Positions 45,478 to 55,958 of a stretch of DNA of 64,000 nucleotides are shown in pieces. The first letter of the stretch is position 1, and every line of letters starts with the position of its first letter. Source of the stretch: Thiemannella venezuelensis (GTDB lineage Bacteria > Actinomycetota > Actinomycetes > Streptosporangiales > Streptosporangiaceae); NCBI RefSeq assembly GCF_014203605.1, contig NZ_JACHJJ010000019.1, forward strand, positions 117,997-181,996. The letters run 5' to 3'. The position numbers were made by a program, and so were the translations under genes. Under the pieces are notes generated by a model. The model did not search any database. It was not told the DNA's origin and worked only from the letters and a program-made list of their open reading frames with translations.

Positions 45478-46593
45478 ATGGAAACGACACCCATGGATAC
45501 GGCGTCCGGGAGTACGGCGTCCGGGAGTACGGCGATCGCTCGGGCGGCGGCCCGCCGGCCTCGCTGGGCGGCTTGTGCGGCCTGGGCGGCCGGGCTCTGG
45601 TCGCTCCTGTACGGCGGGCTCGGGCTCTGGTGGGCGCTGGGCGGGCGCGGGTTCCCCTTCGGTGAGGGTGATGTCCCCGATGCCCGGTACGAGTCGCTGC
45701 TCGGTCACGCGACGGCGGCGGGGACCGCGCCCGTCGTCGCGGCGCTGGGGGCGGTGGGTTCGGTGCTGGCGCTGGTCATGGCGCGGGTGCGGCTGCGCGG
45801 CCCGTTGCGGGTCGTGGTGTCGGCTCTGTCATGGGCCGCCGCCTTCGTCCTGGTCGTGCTGGTTCCCGACCAGCGGGTTCTGATGGCACTGGCGTATGCG
45901 CCGATCGCCCTGGTCGGGCTGCCGTGGGGCTGGCCGCCTGTGGACTACTTCGAGGCCGCGCTGCCGTGGCCGGTGCTGAATCTGCTGATCTGCCTGGTCG
46001 GTGGGGTGCTGTGGGCGGCCGCGGCGCTGGCGTTCCAGCGGCGTACCGGTGGTCGCTGTGAGGGGTGCGGCCGTTCGCGCGGTGGGGCTCCGTCCTGGAC
46101 GAGTCCGGCCTCGGCGGCACGTTGGGGGCGCCGAGCAGCTTATGTCGCCTTCGTCATCCCGCTCTTCTATGCCGTGGTCCGGTGGGCGTGGGTGCTGGAG
46201 ATCCCGCTGCTGTTCTCCGTGGAGGAGTTGCGCTGGCTGCACGAGTCGGGGATGGTCTGGGCCGGGGCGGGGCTGGCGACGCTGGCCGTGCTCGGCGGTG
46301 TGCTCACGCTCGGGCTGGCGCAGCGCTGGGGCGAGGTGTGGCCGCGATGGGTGATCGGGCTGGCCGGCAGGCCGGTACCGCTCGTGTTCCCGGTCGCCTT
46401 CGCTTCGGTGGTCACGGTCGCGCTGGCGTCGGCCGGTGCCACCGCCGTGCGTGTCACCGACTGGACGGACCCGGCCGACTGGCTGGCCAGTCCGATGGCG
46501 TACTGGCCGGTCTGGGCGGTTGCGCTCGGTGTCGCCACCGCCGGCTACCGCCTGCGCAGGCGGGGGAGGTGCGGTCGCTGCGGGTTGCTCTGA
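45478..46593 (+). CDS. Hypothetical polytopic membrane protein
   Basis: 371 residues with about eight hydrophobic segments and a duplicated N-terminal G-S-T-A-S motif. Two small cysteine pairs are seen: RCEGCGR (about residue 194) in a cytoplasmic loop and RCGRCG at the C-terminal end, which could bind zinc. Family not recognised; it lies 129 bp from the divergent kinase and could be its target. Confidence 0.65.
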   Translation: METTPMDTASGSTASGSTAIARAAARRPRWAACAAWAAGLWSLLYGGLGLWWALGGRGFPFGEGDVPDARYESLLGHATAAGTAPVVAALGAVGSVLALVMARVRLRGPLRVVVSALSWAAAFVLVVLVPDQRVLMALAYAPIALVGLPWGWPPVDYFEAALPWPVLNLLICLVGGVLWAAAALAFQRRTGGRCEGCGRSRGGAPSWTSPASAARWGRRAAYVAFVIPLFYAVVRWAWVLEIPLLFSVEELRWLHESGMVWAGAGLATLAVLGGVLTLGLAQRWGEVWPRWVIGLAGRPVPLVFPVAFASVVTVALASAGATAVRVTDWTDPADWLASPMAYWPVWAVALGVATAGYRLRRRGRCGRCGLL

Positions 46594-46797
46594 TCGGTGC
46601 TCGTTTTCGGGGGCGGCTCGTTTTCGGGGGCGGGGTCGGCCGAATGGAGGATGCGGGGCTACCCCGCTGGTCGCACGGGACCGGCGGGGCTGGTCGTCCG
46701 GCTGAGGTGAAGTCCGTCCGTGAGTCCGATGAATCGCGTTTTTCCTGGCAATAGCGTTTTTCCATCAGATCGCAGCCGTTGCGGAGGAGAGAACGAC

Positions 46798-47568
46798 GTG
46801 ACCATCACCGGAGAGGTCGGCGCGTGGAGCGCGCGGGAGGACGCGGTTCCCGCCGTGCTCGCCAGGGGGCTGACCAAGGTCTACGGGCAGGGGGATGCGG
46901 CCGTGCACGCCCTGCGGGGGGTGGACATCGCGTTCGCGACGGGGGCCTTCACCGCGATCATGGGCCCTTCGGGTTCGGGCAAGTCGACGCTGATGCACTG
47001 CCTGGCGGGGCTGGACACGGTCAGCGGGGGTCAGGTGCACATCGGTGACGTGGAGCTGACGGAGCTGAACGACAAGCAGCTGACGCTGCTGCGCCGGGAG
47101 CGGATCGGTTTCATCTTCCAGGCGTTCAACCTGCTGCCGACGCTGACGGCGGAGCAGAACATCCGGCTCCCTCTGGAGATCGCGGGCCGTCAGGCCGACC
47201 AGGTGCTGTTCGACAGGGTGGTGGAGACGGTCGGGCTGCGCGACCGGCTGGGGCACCGGCCGACGGAGTTGTCGGGCGGCCAGCAGCAGCGGGTGGCGGT
47301 GGCGCGGGCGCTGATCAGCAAGCCGCAGGTCATCTTCGCCGACGAGCCGACCGGGAACCTGGACTCGCGCAGCGGGGCCGAGGTGCTGTCGTTCCTGCGC
47401 ACGTCGGTGCGGGAGCTGGGCCAGACGATCGTGATGGTGACGCATGACCCGGTCGCGGCCTCCTACGCCGACCGGGTGGTGTTCCTCCGGGACGGCCTGC
47501 TGGTGAGCGAGCTGGCGCAGCCGTCGCCGCAGTCGGTGCTCGACACCCTGATGAAGCTGGAGGCCTGA
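46798..47568 (+). CDS. ABC transporter ATPase, MacB/LolD-type
   Basis: 256 residues: [45 protein letters not shown] at 46798 follows GGAGGAG. One base separates its stop from the permease TTG start. Second copy of this ABC type in the window; the other pair is at 27289-30770. Confidence 0.93.
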   Translation: MTITGEVGAWSAREDAVPAVLARGLTKVYGQGDAAVHALRGVDIAFATGAFTAIMGPSGSGKSTLMHCLAGLDTVSGGQVHIGDVELTELNDKQLTLLRRERIGFIFQAFNLLPTLTAEQNIRLPLEIAGRQADQVLFDRVVETVGLRDRLGHRPTELSGGQQQRVAVARALISKPQVIFADEPTGNLDSRSGAEVLSFLRTSVRELGQTIVMVTHDPVAASYADRVVFLRDGLLVSELAQPSPQSVLDTLMKLEA

Positions 47569-47569
47569 G

Positions 47570-50092
47570 TTGCTGAAGACGACTCTGGCCGGGTTGCGGG
47601 CGCACAGGCTGCGCCTGCTGCTCACGTCCGTGGCGATCATGCTCGGCGTGGGCTTCATCGCGGGCACGTTCGTGCTCACGGACACGATCGAGGCGGGTTT
47701 CCGGCAGAAGTTCGCGGCGGCGGCGGACAAGATCGACATCGTGGTGCTGCCGGCGGAGGGCGAGGGGCCCGAGGAGCCGGCCGTCCGGGCGGAGCTGCTG
47801 GAGAAGGTCCGCGGCGTCGGGGGCGTGGCGGAGGCGCAGGGGATCGTACGGGGTACGGCGGCGCTGATCGGCAAGGACGGCAAGGCCGCGGGAGATTTCC
47901 CGACGTCGGGGATCTCGATTCCGGAGGGCAGGCTCAACCGGACCGAGATCGTCAGCGGGCGGGCGCCGCGGAGCGCGGCGGAGGCCGTACTGGACGAGAA
48001 CACCGCCAAGACGCGGGGGTTCTCGGTGGGTGACACGATCACCGTGCTCGACTCCGAGCAGGGCAAGCACGAGTTCGCGCTGGTCGGGTTGTTCGACATC
48101 GGGGTCGACCAGGCGCTGGCGTACACGGGGGCGGTCGGTTTCACCACCGCGACCGCGGCGGAGATGACCGGGGAGAAGGGCTTCCGGGAGATCGACGTGG
48201 TGACCGCCGGCGGGGTGGACGCGGAGACGGTGCGCAGGTCGGTGGTGGCGGCGGTGGGCGCCGGGGCCGAGGTGAAGACCGGTGCGCAGTACGCCGACGA
48301 CCTGGCCGCGTCCAACGGTGCGAACACCACGGTGCTGATGGTGGGTCTGCTGCTGTTCGGCCTGGTCGCGATGTTCGTCGCGGCGCTGGTCATCTACAAC
48401 ACGTTCAACATCCTGGTGGCGCAGCGGACCCGGGAGATGGCGCTGCTGCGCTGCATCGGGGCGACCCGCAGGCAGGTGTTCGGCTCGGTCCTGCTGGAGT
48501 CGGCGGTGGTGGGCCTGATCGCGTCGGTGCTCGGTCTGCTGGCCGGTCTGGGCCTGGGTGCGGGAGCGCTGGCGGTGCTGGGCCGCACCGGGATGGAGGT
48601 GCCCTCCGGCGGGGTGGCGCTGGCTCCGCGCACGGTCGCGGTCGGCATGGTGCTGGGCGTGCTGATGACGGTGGCGGCGGCGCTGCTGCCGGCGCGGGCG
48701 GCGACGCGGGTGGCGCCGATCGCGGCGCTGCGCTCGCAGGTGGAGGAGCAGACGTTCCGGACCGGTGTGCTGCGGGGTGTCTTCGCGGGATTGTTCCTGC
48801 TGGCCGGGGGTGGTGCGACGGCGTACGGGGTGAGCACGGGGCCGGGCGAGAGCGCGCTGTACGTGGTCATGCTGGGCGGTGCGCTCACCTTCCTGGCGGT
48901 GCTGATCCTGGGGCCGGTGCTGGTCAGGCCGTTGAGCGCGTTCGCGGGGTGGCTGCCCCGCCGGTTGTTCGGGGTGCCGGGCAGGCTCGCGGTGGACAAC
49001 TCGCAGCGCAATCCGAGGCGGTCGGCCACCACGACGGTGGCGTTGACCATCGGTGTGACGCTGATGACGCTGATCTCGGTGCTGACCGCGACGTCGCGGG
49101 AGACGTTCGGTGCGAAGCTGGACGAGCAGTTCCCGGTGGACTACATGGTGCAGGCGCAGGGCGGCCGGGAGGGGGGGCTGCCCCGCGCCCTTGCGGAGGA
49201 CCTGCGGTCCAGGCCGGAGCTGGCATCGGTGGTGGCGCTGCGGACGACCACGGCGAAGGTCGGCGGCGGGGGGGCGCGGGACACGGAGACGGTCGGCACC
49301 TTCACTCCGGCCGGCGGGTTCACGCCGAAGGCCGTGACGGGGTCGTTCGCCTCCCTGGGACCGGGTGCGGTGGTCCTGGGCGACCAGGTCGCCGAACGGC
49401 TGGGGGTGAAGGTCGGCGGCACGGTCCCGGTGGAGACGGAGGAGCGGGGCGCGGTCCGGCTCAGGGTCGTGGCGACGTTCTCCATGGAGAGCAGCCTGCT
49501 GCCTTCGGTGACGGTCGCGGAGAAGGACTTCGAGGAGTTCTTCGGCCGGCTCGACGACACTCAGGTCGTCGCCAACGTCAGGGACGGCGTGGCGGAGGAC
49601 CGGGCGCGCAGGGCGGTCGAGGCGGCGGCGCAGCCGTACCCGACGGCGATGGTGGCGAGTTCGACGGAGGTCCGGGGCGAGTTCGACGAGGCCCTCGACA
49701 TGATGTTGATGATCATCACGGGTCTGCTGGGCCTGTCGATCCTCATCTCGCTGCTGGGCATCGCGAACACGTTGTCGCTCTCGGTGCACGAGCGGACCCG
49801 GGAGTCGGCGCTGCTGCGGGCGCTGGGGCTGACCCGGCCGCAGCTGCGCCGGATGCTCTCGGTGGAGGCGCTGGTGCTGGGTGTCATCGGTGCGCTGGTG
49901 GGTGTGGCGCTGGGCGTCGTGTTCGGCTGGGCGGCGACGCAGACGATGACGACGGGGGTCATCTTCCGGCTGCCGGTGGCGCAGGTGCTGGCGTTCGTGG
50001 CGCTGTCGGGCCTGGCCGGGGTGGTGGCCGCGGTGCTGCCCGCCCGCAGGGCGGCGCGCGCCTCGATCGTGGGGTCGCTGGCGAGCGGCTGA
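47570..50092 (+). CDS. FtsX/MacB-type ABC transporter permease
   Basis: 840 residues with two FtsX modules: helix at about 15-38, extracytoplasmic domain 40-250, helices around 255-420, then a second helix and domain (about 480-700) and three C-terminal helices ending at 830. Probable TTG start at 47570, preceded by GGAGG inside the ATPase gene. Exports or extracts an unknown envelope substrate; the neighbouring two-component systems could regulate it. Confidence 0.9.
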   Translation: MLKTTLAGLRAHRLRLLLTSVAIMLGVGFIAGTFVLTDTIEAGFRQKFAAAADKIDIVVLPAEGEGPEEPAVRAELLEKVRGVGGVAEAQGIVRGTAALIGKDGKAAGDFPTSGISIPEGRLNRTEIVSGRAPRSAAEAVLDENTAKTRGFSVGDTITVLDSEQGKHEFALVGLFDIGVDQALAYTGAVGFTTATAAEMTGEKGFREIDVVTAGGVDAETVRRSVVAAVGAGAEVKTGAQYADDLAASNGANTTVLMVGLLLFGLVAMFVAALVIYNTFNILVAQRTREMALLRCIGATRRQVFGSVLLESAVVGLIASVLGLLAGLGLGAGALAVLGRTGMEVPSGGVALAPRTVAVGMVLGVLMTVAAALLPARAATRVAPIAALRSQVEEQTFRTGVLRGVFAGLFLLAGGGATAYGVSTGPGESALYVVMLGGALTFLAVLILGPVLVRPLSAFAGWLPRRLFGVPGRLAVDNSQRNPRRSATTTVALTIGVTLMTLISVLTATSRETFGAKLDEQFPVDYMVQAQGGREGGLPRALAEDLRSRPELASVVALRTTTAKVGGGGARDTETVGTFTPAGGFTPKAVTGSFASLGPGAVVLGDQVAERLGVKVGGTVPVETEERGAVRLRVVATFSMESSLLPSVTVAEKDFEEFFGRLDDTQVVANVRDGVAEDRARRAVEAAAQPYPTAMVASSTEVRGEFDEALDMMLMIITGLLGLSILISLLGIANTLSLSVHERTRESALLRALGLTRPQLRRMLSVEALVLGVIGALVGVALGVVFGWAATQTMTTGVIFRLPVAQVLAFVALSGLAGVVAAVLPARRAARASIVGSLASG

Positions 50093-50128
50093 GCGGGGTG
50101 TTCCTCAGGTGGCCGGGGCGTCCGCGAT

Positions 50129-50207
50129 CGGGGGCGGCGCCCCGGCCGCCGCGCTGCCGGGGGCGGCGCCTTCGGCGGCCGCCGTCACCGGGGGCGGCGC
50201 CCCGGCC
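50129..50207. repeat. Three copies of CGGGGGCGGCGCC
   Basis: Copies begin at 50129, 50158 and 50189, about 30 bp apart; the outer two extend to 19 identical bases. They lie between the convergent permease and immunity-type genes; the last copy encodes the end of the immunity-type protein. Each contains GGCGCC and could form terminator-like hairpins. Confidence 0.6.
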
Positions 50208-50454
50208 ACTGCTCGGCGACGGTCTCGGGGTTGAGGAGGGGGCGGATGGCGATCTCGCCGGTGGCCCTGTCGATCACGATGCAGCCGGAGCCGACGGTCT
50301 CGGGCAGGACGCCGGGGTCGTCGGGTTCGGGTTCCTTGGGCCAGGCGACGTAGCCTTCCTTGAAGGCGTAGATCCCGATCTCCAGGGCGTCGTCGAGGGG
50401 GCGGACACCGTTGACGTACTCCTCGGCGACGGCCCGTGCCTGTTCGAGGTTCAC
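50185..50454 (-). CDS. YrhB-like putative immunity protein
   Basis: 89 residues: an N-terminal helix (LEQARAVAEEYV), then a beta-rich part ending in GCIVIDRATGEIAIRPLL. This resembles the YrhB/Imm35 family. GTG at 50454 overlaps the stop of the deamidase gene (GTGA), the usual order of toxin then immunity gene. Assignment by pattern and position. Confidence 0.6.
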   Translation of the reverse strand: MNLEQARAVAEEYVNGVRPLDDALEIGIYAFKEGYVAWPKEPEPDDPGVLPETVGSGCIVIDRATGEIAIRPLLNPETVAEQWPGRRPR

Positions 50455-51200
50455 AGCCTGCGTCCTTCCCGGTCGATGACCACGCAGAAGACGCCGGTCA
50501 CGGCGTCGTAGGGCGGTTCGACGGCCATGTGGCCGCGCTGGGCGTCGATCCAGATGACCTCGCCGCCGGAGTTGACGGCGTTCCAGGCGTGGCTGCCGCC
50601 GCTCGGCCAGCGGGTGATGATGAGGGCGGCCGCGCCGTGGCCGCCGGCCAGGAGCAGTTGCGCGATGGGGGTGTAGGCGCGGCGGCCCTGCCCGACGTGC
50701 TGGAGGCGGTGGCCGAGCCAGCGTTCGGCGCGGGCGGGGCCGCCGCTCTCGCCGGTGAGCAGCGGTTTGCCGATCCGGTCGTACTCGGGGTAGCGGGGGG
50801 CGGCCGCGGTGGGCATGCCGTACCAGGTGGCGAGGACGGCGAGCGCGCAGTCGAGGGAGTTGGCGGCCCGGAACGGGTCGTCGGCGGCGCCGGTCCCGTT
50901 GATCAGGCGGATCCACATGCCGCGGGGGTCGGGGAAGCGCCGCGGGGCGCCCCGGTCGTCGAGCGGCACGGCGCGTTCGATGTCGGCCTGGGCCTGCGGC
51001 TGCGGCGGGGTGAGCCCGCCGGCGGCGCCGTACGGCCGGTACCGGTCCAGTGGCGGCGGCCGCCAGGGCTCCCGCTCGGGTTCCCTGGGCGGGGCGATGA
51101 CCGCGGGTGCCGGGGCATCCAGCTCGAAGTCGCGCCACCGTTTGCCGTCCGAGGTCACGACCGGGTTGTAGACCCCCGCGGGCGCAAGCCGTCGCGTCAC
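50451..51200 (-). CDS. Toxin-type glutamine deamidase (papain-fold, Toxin_1-like)
   Basis: 249 residues. A Pro/Arg-rich N-terminus (about 1-90) precedes a papain-fold deamidase domain with a plausible triad: Cys118 in NSLDCALAVLATW, His204 in GGSHAWNAVN and Asp219 in VIWIDAQRG. Such domains usually end large secreted polymorphic toxins and deamidate host glutamines; here the domain stands nearly alone without signal peptide or WXG domain. GTG at 51200 with GGGGGG upstream. The next gene is immunity-like. Confidence 0.72.
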   Translation of the reverse strand: MTRRLAPAGVYNPVVTSDGKRWRDFELDAPAPAVIAPPREPEREPWRPPPLDRYRPYGAAGGLTPPQPQAQADIERAVPLDDRGAPRRFPDPRGMWIRLINGTGAADDPFRAANSLDCALAVLATWYGMPTAAAPRYPEYDRIGKPLLTGESGGPARAERWLGHRLQHVGQGRRAYTPIAQLLLAGGHGAAALIITRWPSGGSHAWNAVNSGGEVIWIDAQRGHMAVEPPYDAVTGVFCVVIDREGRRL

Positions 51201-51312
51201 ACAAATCCCCCCTTGTCCCACCCGTTCCGCTGCCCGATGGTAGGCCGCTCACGTTTGCGGCGGAGTGGAGTTGACCAGATCAGGGAAAGGAGTCTTCCCT
51301 GCGGGGAGGCGG

Positions 51313-53091
51313 TCAGGCGACGGTGACCTCGACGGTGTGCAGGCCGGTGGCGCCGTCGGGGGCGATGGGGGTCCGGTCGGCGGTCTGGGTGTAGCCGGTG
51401 GCGTCGGTGGCCCGCACCTCGATGGTGTGCCTGCCGGGGGTGGCGTCCCAGTCGTCGAGGGCCCACTGCCGCCAGGTGTCGGCGGTCGGCGCCTCCGCGA
51501 GCCTGGCCTGGCGCCACGGCCCGCCGTCGATCCGCACCTCGACGGCGTCCACGCCCTTGTGCTGCGCCCAGGCCACGCCCGCGATCACCGTGCGGCCCGG
51601 CGGCAGGCCGGCGCCCGGTCCGGGGAGGTCGATGCGCGACTGCGTCTTGACGGGTCCCCTGGCGGCCCAGCCTCTGGGCGTCCAGTACGCCTCGTCCCGG
51701 TCGAAGCGGGTGAGTTTGATCTCGGTCACCCATTTGGTGGCCGAGACGTAGCCGTACAGACCGGGGACGACCTGCCGGGCGGGGAAGCCGTGGTCGACGG
51801 GGAGCGCCTCGCCGTTCATCGCGACGGCGAGCAGCGCGTCCCGGCCGTCCATGACGACGTCGGCCGGGGTGCCGCAGGTCCAGCCGTCGGAGGAGACGCT
51901 GAGGATCATGTCGGCGTCCTTGTGCACGCCCGTCTCGCGCAGGATGTCGGCCAGGCGGGCGCCGAGCCAGCGGGCGTTGCCGATGTACGGCCCGCCGACC
52001 TCGTTGGAGACGCAGCAGAGCGTGACGTCGGCCTCGACCAGGGGCCGTCTCACCAGGTCGTCGAAGGTCAGCTCGACCGGCCGGTCGACCATGCCGTGGA
52101 TCTTCAGGGTCCAGTCGCGGGGGTCGACTCTGGGGACGATGAGGGCGGTGTCCACCCGGTAGAAGTCGGCGTTGGGGGTGAAGAAGGGCGACAGTCCCCT
52201 GATCTTCAGGTCGGTTCCGGCGGGGACCGGTCCGGCGGAGACGGAGGGGCGCGGGAGCGCGAGTCCGGCGCGGGCCGTGTCCACCTCGGTGCCGCCGGAC
52301 AGCAGCCGGCCCGCCAGGCCGGTGGCCCCGGCCACGGCCGCCCCGCCGAGCAGCCCGGTCAGCAGCGCGCGCCGGTCGAGGGTGTGGAGGTCCTCGCCCG
52401 CCCGCATCACGGCGGGCACCGGTGTGCCGTACGGCTCCTCGGCTCGCGGTCCGGTGGCCGTGTCCGCGCGGGGCGCCTGCCCGGTGTCCGCACGGGGTGC
52501 CTGCGGTGCGCCGGATGCCGGGGAGGGGGCCGTCCCCGTCTCAGCGTCCGCCGTCTCAGCGTCCGCCGTCTCAGCGTCCGCCGTCTCAGCGTCCGTCCTC
52601 CCTCCGGACCAGGGGCGGGGGGCGTCGGGGCCGGAGGCGCGGGAGCGGCGGACGAACCTGGGGTGGATCAGCCGGGCGAGGGCCACCATGCCGGCGGCGG
52701 TGCCGGCGAGGGCCGGGACGGCGTCGGCCGGGCCCGCGCCGGGGCGGGTCAGCGCGGCGGCGAGGCCGATCGCCCCGAGGACGGCCAGGGCGGCCTGCCC
52801 GTGGCGGGTGTCGCGGGAGGCCAGGACGCCGGTCCCGGCGGCGAGGGCGGCGAGGACCGCCAGGACGCCCGCGATCAGGACGGTCTTGTCGGCCTCGCCG
52901 AAGGTGCGGATCGCCCAGTCCTTCAGCCAGGGCGGGGACAGGTCGACGGCGGTGTCGCCGACCGCGAGGACCGGGAACGCCGCGGGCTTCACGATCCCCG
53001 CGGCGAGCAGGGACATTCCTATCGCCACCGCGCCCGCGACCAGCCCGGTCAGTGCCGCGGCCCAGGCAGGCACGCGCCTGTTGCTCTCCAT
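51313..53091 (-). CDS. Membrane-anchored molybdopterin-dependent oxidoreductase (sulfite oxidase family)
   Basis: 592 residues. Four N-terminal helices (about 9-140) are followed by a disordered acidic/proline segment, a fifth helix (about 243-263), and an extracytoplasmic molybdopterin domain (about 290-480) with the Mo-ligand cysteine in TLCCVSNEVGG, then a dimerisation domain (about 490-592). Substrate unknown. The disordered part carries an exact D-A-E-T-A repeat. Confidence 0.9.
   Translation of the reverse strand: MESNRRVPAWAAALTGLVAGAVAIGMSLLAAGIVKPAAFPVLAVGDTAVDLSPPWLKDWAIRTFGEADKTVLIAGVLAVLAALAAGTGVLASRDTRHGQAALAVLGAIGLAAALTRPGAGPADAVPALAGTAAGMVALARLIHPRFVRRSRASGPDAPRPWSGGRTDAETADAETADAETADAETGTAPSPASGAPQAPRADTGQAPRADTATGPRAEEPYGTPVPAVMRAGEDLHTLDRRALLTGLLGGAAVAGATGLAGRLLSGGTEVDTARAGLALPRPSVSAGPVPAGTDLKIRGLSPFFTPNADFYRVDTALIVPRVDPRDWTLKIHGMVDRPVELTFDDLVRRPLVEADVTLCCVSNEVGGPYIGNARWLGARLADILRETGVHKDADMILSVSSDGWTCGTPADVVMDGRDALLAVAMNGEALPVDHGFPARQVVPGLYGYVSATKWVTEIKLTRFDRDEAYWTPRGWAARGPVKTQSRIDLPGPGAGLPPGRTVIAGVAWAQHKGVDAVEVRIDGGPWRQARLAEAPTADTWRQWALDDWDATPGRHTIEVRATDATGYTQTADRTPIAPDGATGLHTVEVTVA
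52537..52596 (-). repeat. 15-bp tandem repeat encoding D-A-E-T-A units
   Basis: Nearly four copies of a 15-bp unit inside the linker of the molybdopterin oxidoreductase gene. A 15-bp period keeps the frame, so copy number can change without harm; it probably only sets linker length. Confidence 0.85.
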
Positions 53092-53237
53092 GCCTCCGAC
53101 GCTACGCCCGCCGGGGCGCGGAGGTTCTTACGCGCCGGTTACGGCGGCCGGACGCACCGGCCGCCGTGACCGGCGGGCGACCGGGCGGGGCGGGGCGGGC
53201 GACCGGGCGGGCCCGCCGGACGGGGCGGCCCGCCGTC

Positions 53238-53867
53238 TCAGCCGAGCACGTCGGCCAGGATCGGGGCCAGGGCGCGGAAGGCGCGGCCCCGGTGGCTGAT
53301 CGCGTCCTTCTCCGCGGAGGACATCTCGGCGGTCGTGTGGGTCTCCCCGTCGGGGACGAAGATCGGGTCGTAGCCGAACCCGCCGGTCCCGCGCGGGGCG
53401 TCGATGATCACGCCGTGCAGCGTGCCCTCGGCGACCCGCTCCTCCCCCGAGGGCAGGGCCAGCGCGGCCGCGCACGCGAAGTGCGCGCCGCGCCGCTCCT
53501 CGGGCACGTCCGACACCTGGGCGAGCAGCAGGTCCAGGTTGGCCCTGTCGTCGCCGTGCGTGCCGGACCAGCGGGCCGAGAGGATGCCCGGCATGCCGTT
53601 CAGCGCGTCCACGCACAGGCCGGAGTCGTCGGCGATCGCGGGCAGACCGGAGGCCCGGGCGACGGCGTGGGCTTTCAGCAGGGCGTTCCCGGCGAAGGTC
53701 GACTCGGTCTCGGCGACGTCGCCGATCTGCGGGAACTCCTCCAGCCCGACGATCTCGGCCGGCACCGCGGCGTCGGCCAGGATGCGGCGGAGCTCGGCGA
53801 TCTTCCCGGCGTTCCTGGTCGCCAGGACGACCCGGCGGGCGCCCGCTCCCTCCGCCCGCCCGTTCAC
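53238..53867 (-). CDS. rdgB: XTP/dITP diphosphatase (RdgB/HAM1)
   Basis: 209 residues; removes non-canonical purine nucleoside triphosphates. Motifs: [11 protein letters not shown] near the N-terminus, [19 protein letters not shown], and [13 protein letters not shown] at 53867 overlaps the rph stop codon. Confidence 0.95.
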   Translation of the reverse strand: MNGRAEGAGARRVVLATRNAGKIAELRRILADAAVPAEIVGLEEFPQIGDVAETESTFAGNALLKAHAVARASGLPAIADDSGLCVDALNGMPGILSARWSGTHGDDRANLDLLLAQVSDVPEERRGAHFACAAALALPSGEERVAEGTLHGVIIDAPRGTGGFGYDPIFVPDGETHTTAEMSSAEKDAISHRGRAFRALAPILADVLG

Positions 53868-54580
53868 GCCAGGGCCTCCTTCTGCAGGCGGGTCAGCTCG
53901 GCGCAGCCGGCGACGCCGAGGTCCAGCAGCTGGTCGAGGGCGGCCCGGTTGAACGGCCTGCCCTCGGCGGTGCCCTGGACCTCGACGAACTCGCCGGAGC
54001 CGGTCATCACGACGTTCATGTCGGTCTCGGCGGCGACGTCCTCGGTGTAGCAGAGGTCGAGCAGCGGGACCGACTTGACGATCCCGACGGAGACGGCCGC
54101 GACCGAGTCGACCAGGGGGTCGCCCTTGCACATCTTGCGCTCGCGCATCCAGCGCACCGCGTCGACCAGCGCGACGTACGCGCCGGTGATCGCGGCGGTG
54201 CGGGTGCCTCCGTCGGCCTGGAGCACGTCGCAGTCGATCACGACCGAGTTCTCGCCGAGCAGCTTGTAGTCGACGCAGGCGCGCAGGGAGCGGCCGATCA
54301 GGCGGGAGATCTCGTGCGTCCGGCCGCCGATCCTCCCGCGGACCGACTCGCGGTCGTTGCGGGTGTTCGTGGCGCGGGGCAGCATGGCGTACTCGGAGGT
54401 CACCCAGCCCTGGCCGCTCCCCTTGCGCCAGCGCGGCACGCCCTCCTGCACGGAGGCGGCGCAGAGCACCTTGGTGCCGCCGAACTCGACGAGCACCGAG
54501 CCCTCGGCGTGGGCGAGCCAGCCGCGGGTGATCGTCACCGGGCGGAGTTGGTCGGGAGTACGTCCGTCTGCACGAGCCAT
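53864..54580 (-). CDS. rph: Ribonuclease PH
   Basis: 238 residues; phosphorolytic 3'-5' trimming of tRNA. Starts [13 protein letters not shown]; the phosphate-binding [12 protein letters not shown] and [15 protein letters not shown] are intact. Second gene of the MBL-rph-rdgB block. Confidence 0.96.
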   Translation of the reverse strand: MARADGRTPDQLRPVTITRGWLAHAEGSVLVEFGGTKVLCAASVQEGVPRWRKGSGQGWVTSEYAMLPRATNTRNDRESVRGRIGGRTHEISRLIGRSLRACVDYKLLGENSVVIDCDVLQADGGTRTAAITGAYVALVDAVRWMRERKMCKGDPLVDSVAAVSVGIVKSVPLLDLCYTEDVAAETDMNVVMTGSGEFVEVQGTAEGRPFNRAALDQLLDLGVAGCAELTRLQKEALA

Positions 54581-54585
54581 GGGGA

Positions 54586-55338
54586 TTACCCTAGGTCATA
54601 CACGGCTCCGCTCCGCGCGAGCTCGGTGCGTCCGGCGAAACCGCCCCGGGAGGCGTCCTGGAGGATCCGGTCGGGGTCGTACCAGGGCACGAGATGGGTC
54701 AGCACCAGGGTGCCGGCTGCGGCCCTGGCGGCGTGCTCGGCCGCCTGGCGGCCGTTGAGGTGCAGGTTGGGCGGGAGGCCCGGCTCGTCGAGGTAGGAGG
54801 CCTCGCACAGCATCACGTCGGCCCCGGCCGCCAGCCTGACCAGTTCGGCGGACTCGCCGGTGTCGGCGGAGTAGGCCACCGAGCGGCCGCCGTAGGAGAT
54901 CCGGAAGCCGTAGGTCTCGACCGGGTGGTTGACCCGCGCGGCGGTGACCGCGAACGGGCCGACCTCGAAGACGCCGGGTGTGAGCCGTACGAAGTCGAAG
55001 GCGGTCTCCAGCCCCGGCTCCTCGGGCATGCCGTAGGCGGCGGCCAGGCGGCGGGGGGCGTCGGCGGGCGCATGGACCGGGACCTTCGGATGCGGCCCGT
55101 GCGGGGAGTAGGTCCGCACCACATGGTAGGGGCACAGGTCGAGGCAGTGGTCGGCGTGCAGGTGGGACAGGCAGATGGCGTCCACGTCGTAGAGGCCGAT
55201 GTGCCGCTGGAGGGCGCCCAGCGCGCCGTTGCCGAAGTCCAGCAGCAGCCGGAAGCCCTCGGCTTCCAGCAGATAGCATGATGAGGGGCTGTCCGGGCCG
55301 GGGAAACTCCCCGAGCACCCGATGATCGTCAGTTTCAC
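54586..55338 (-). CDS. MBL-fold metallo-hydrolase
   Basis: 250 residues with the zinc motif [10 protein letters not shown] (about residue 60), SADTGES and the final HLVPWYDP. It is an RNase Z/phosphodiesterase-like hydrolase regularly found between murI and rph in actinobacteria. Five bp separate it from rph. Confidence 0.9.
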   Translation of the reverse strand: MKLTIIGCSGSFPGPDSPSSCYLLEAEGFRLLLDFGNGALGALQRHIGLYDVDAICLSHLHADHCLDLCPYHVVRTYSPHGPHPKVPVHAPADAPRRLAAAYGMPEEPGLETAFDFVRLTPGVFEVGPFAVTAARVNHPVETYGFRISYGGRSVAYSADTGESAELVRLAAGADVMLCEASYLDEPGLPPNLHLNGRQAAEHAARAAAGTLVLTHLVPWYDPDRILQDASRGGFAGRTELARSGAVYDLG

Positions 55339-55455
55339 GGCGGCCTCCTGTTCGTCGCGACGCCGGGCGTCGCGTCCGGGCGCGGGGTGACACGCCCGGG
55401 AATGTCCTGTTCTGCGCTGCGTCCCCGGCTCGCCCCCTCGCGGCCGGGACGTGGT

Positions 55456-55845
55456 TCACCCGGGGTGTCCGTTGCCCGCGGACCCTCCCACCGCCGCGAG
55501 CTCCACCTCCTGAGTCTCCGGGCCGGGGAAGCGCCGTCCCGGCTGGGCGAAGAGGCCGGTGTCGCCCGTGGCGCGGAACCGGTGGCGGAGTGTGCCGGTC
55601 GCGGCGCCGGCGCCGTTGCACGCGGTCACCGGCACCCCGACGCCGTGCCCGGCGAGGTGGCCCGTCGCCTCCGGCGCGCAGGGGCGGACCTGCGCGATCG
55701 GCTCAGGCCCGTACGGCCGGCGGACCGTGCCGGCCGGGTGGAGGGGCGACGCGGGGGGCGGCCGGTCGACGGCCGCCCCGGCCACCGTGAGGCCGCCCGC
55801 CCCGCTGTCGAAGATTCCGGTACTCGCTTGCGACACGGTTCCCAA
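55456..55845 (-). pseudogene. murI: Degenerate glutamate racemase gene
   Basis: The frame starts like MurI (GIFDSGAGGLTVAGA) and keeps PYGPEPIAQVR and VTACNGAGAA, but the family's G-D-T-A becomes A-G-T-V, the A-C-N-T-A-S-A becomes A-C-N-G-A-G-A, and many alanine/proline changes occur. Homology fades after about 95 residues and the frame ends at 129 instead of about 265. It sits exactly where murI normally precedes the MBL gene. The second catalytic cysteine region is missing. Confidence 0.72.
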
Positions 55846-55958
55846 GGTTAGGCGAGCCGGAAAGAGCGCTCACGGTAAGAATCCTCACAACGACTGTCGC
55901 GTCGCTCACGTATCACCCGGGCGGCCGGAGCGCAGACCGGCGGCCTGGGGAGGGCGCG

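Noticed and set aside
52537..52596. 15-bp tandem repeat as a CRISPR or regulatory array
   Set aside because: No spacers; it is coding and keeps the D-A-E-T-A frame in a disordered linker.
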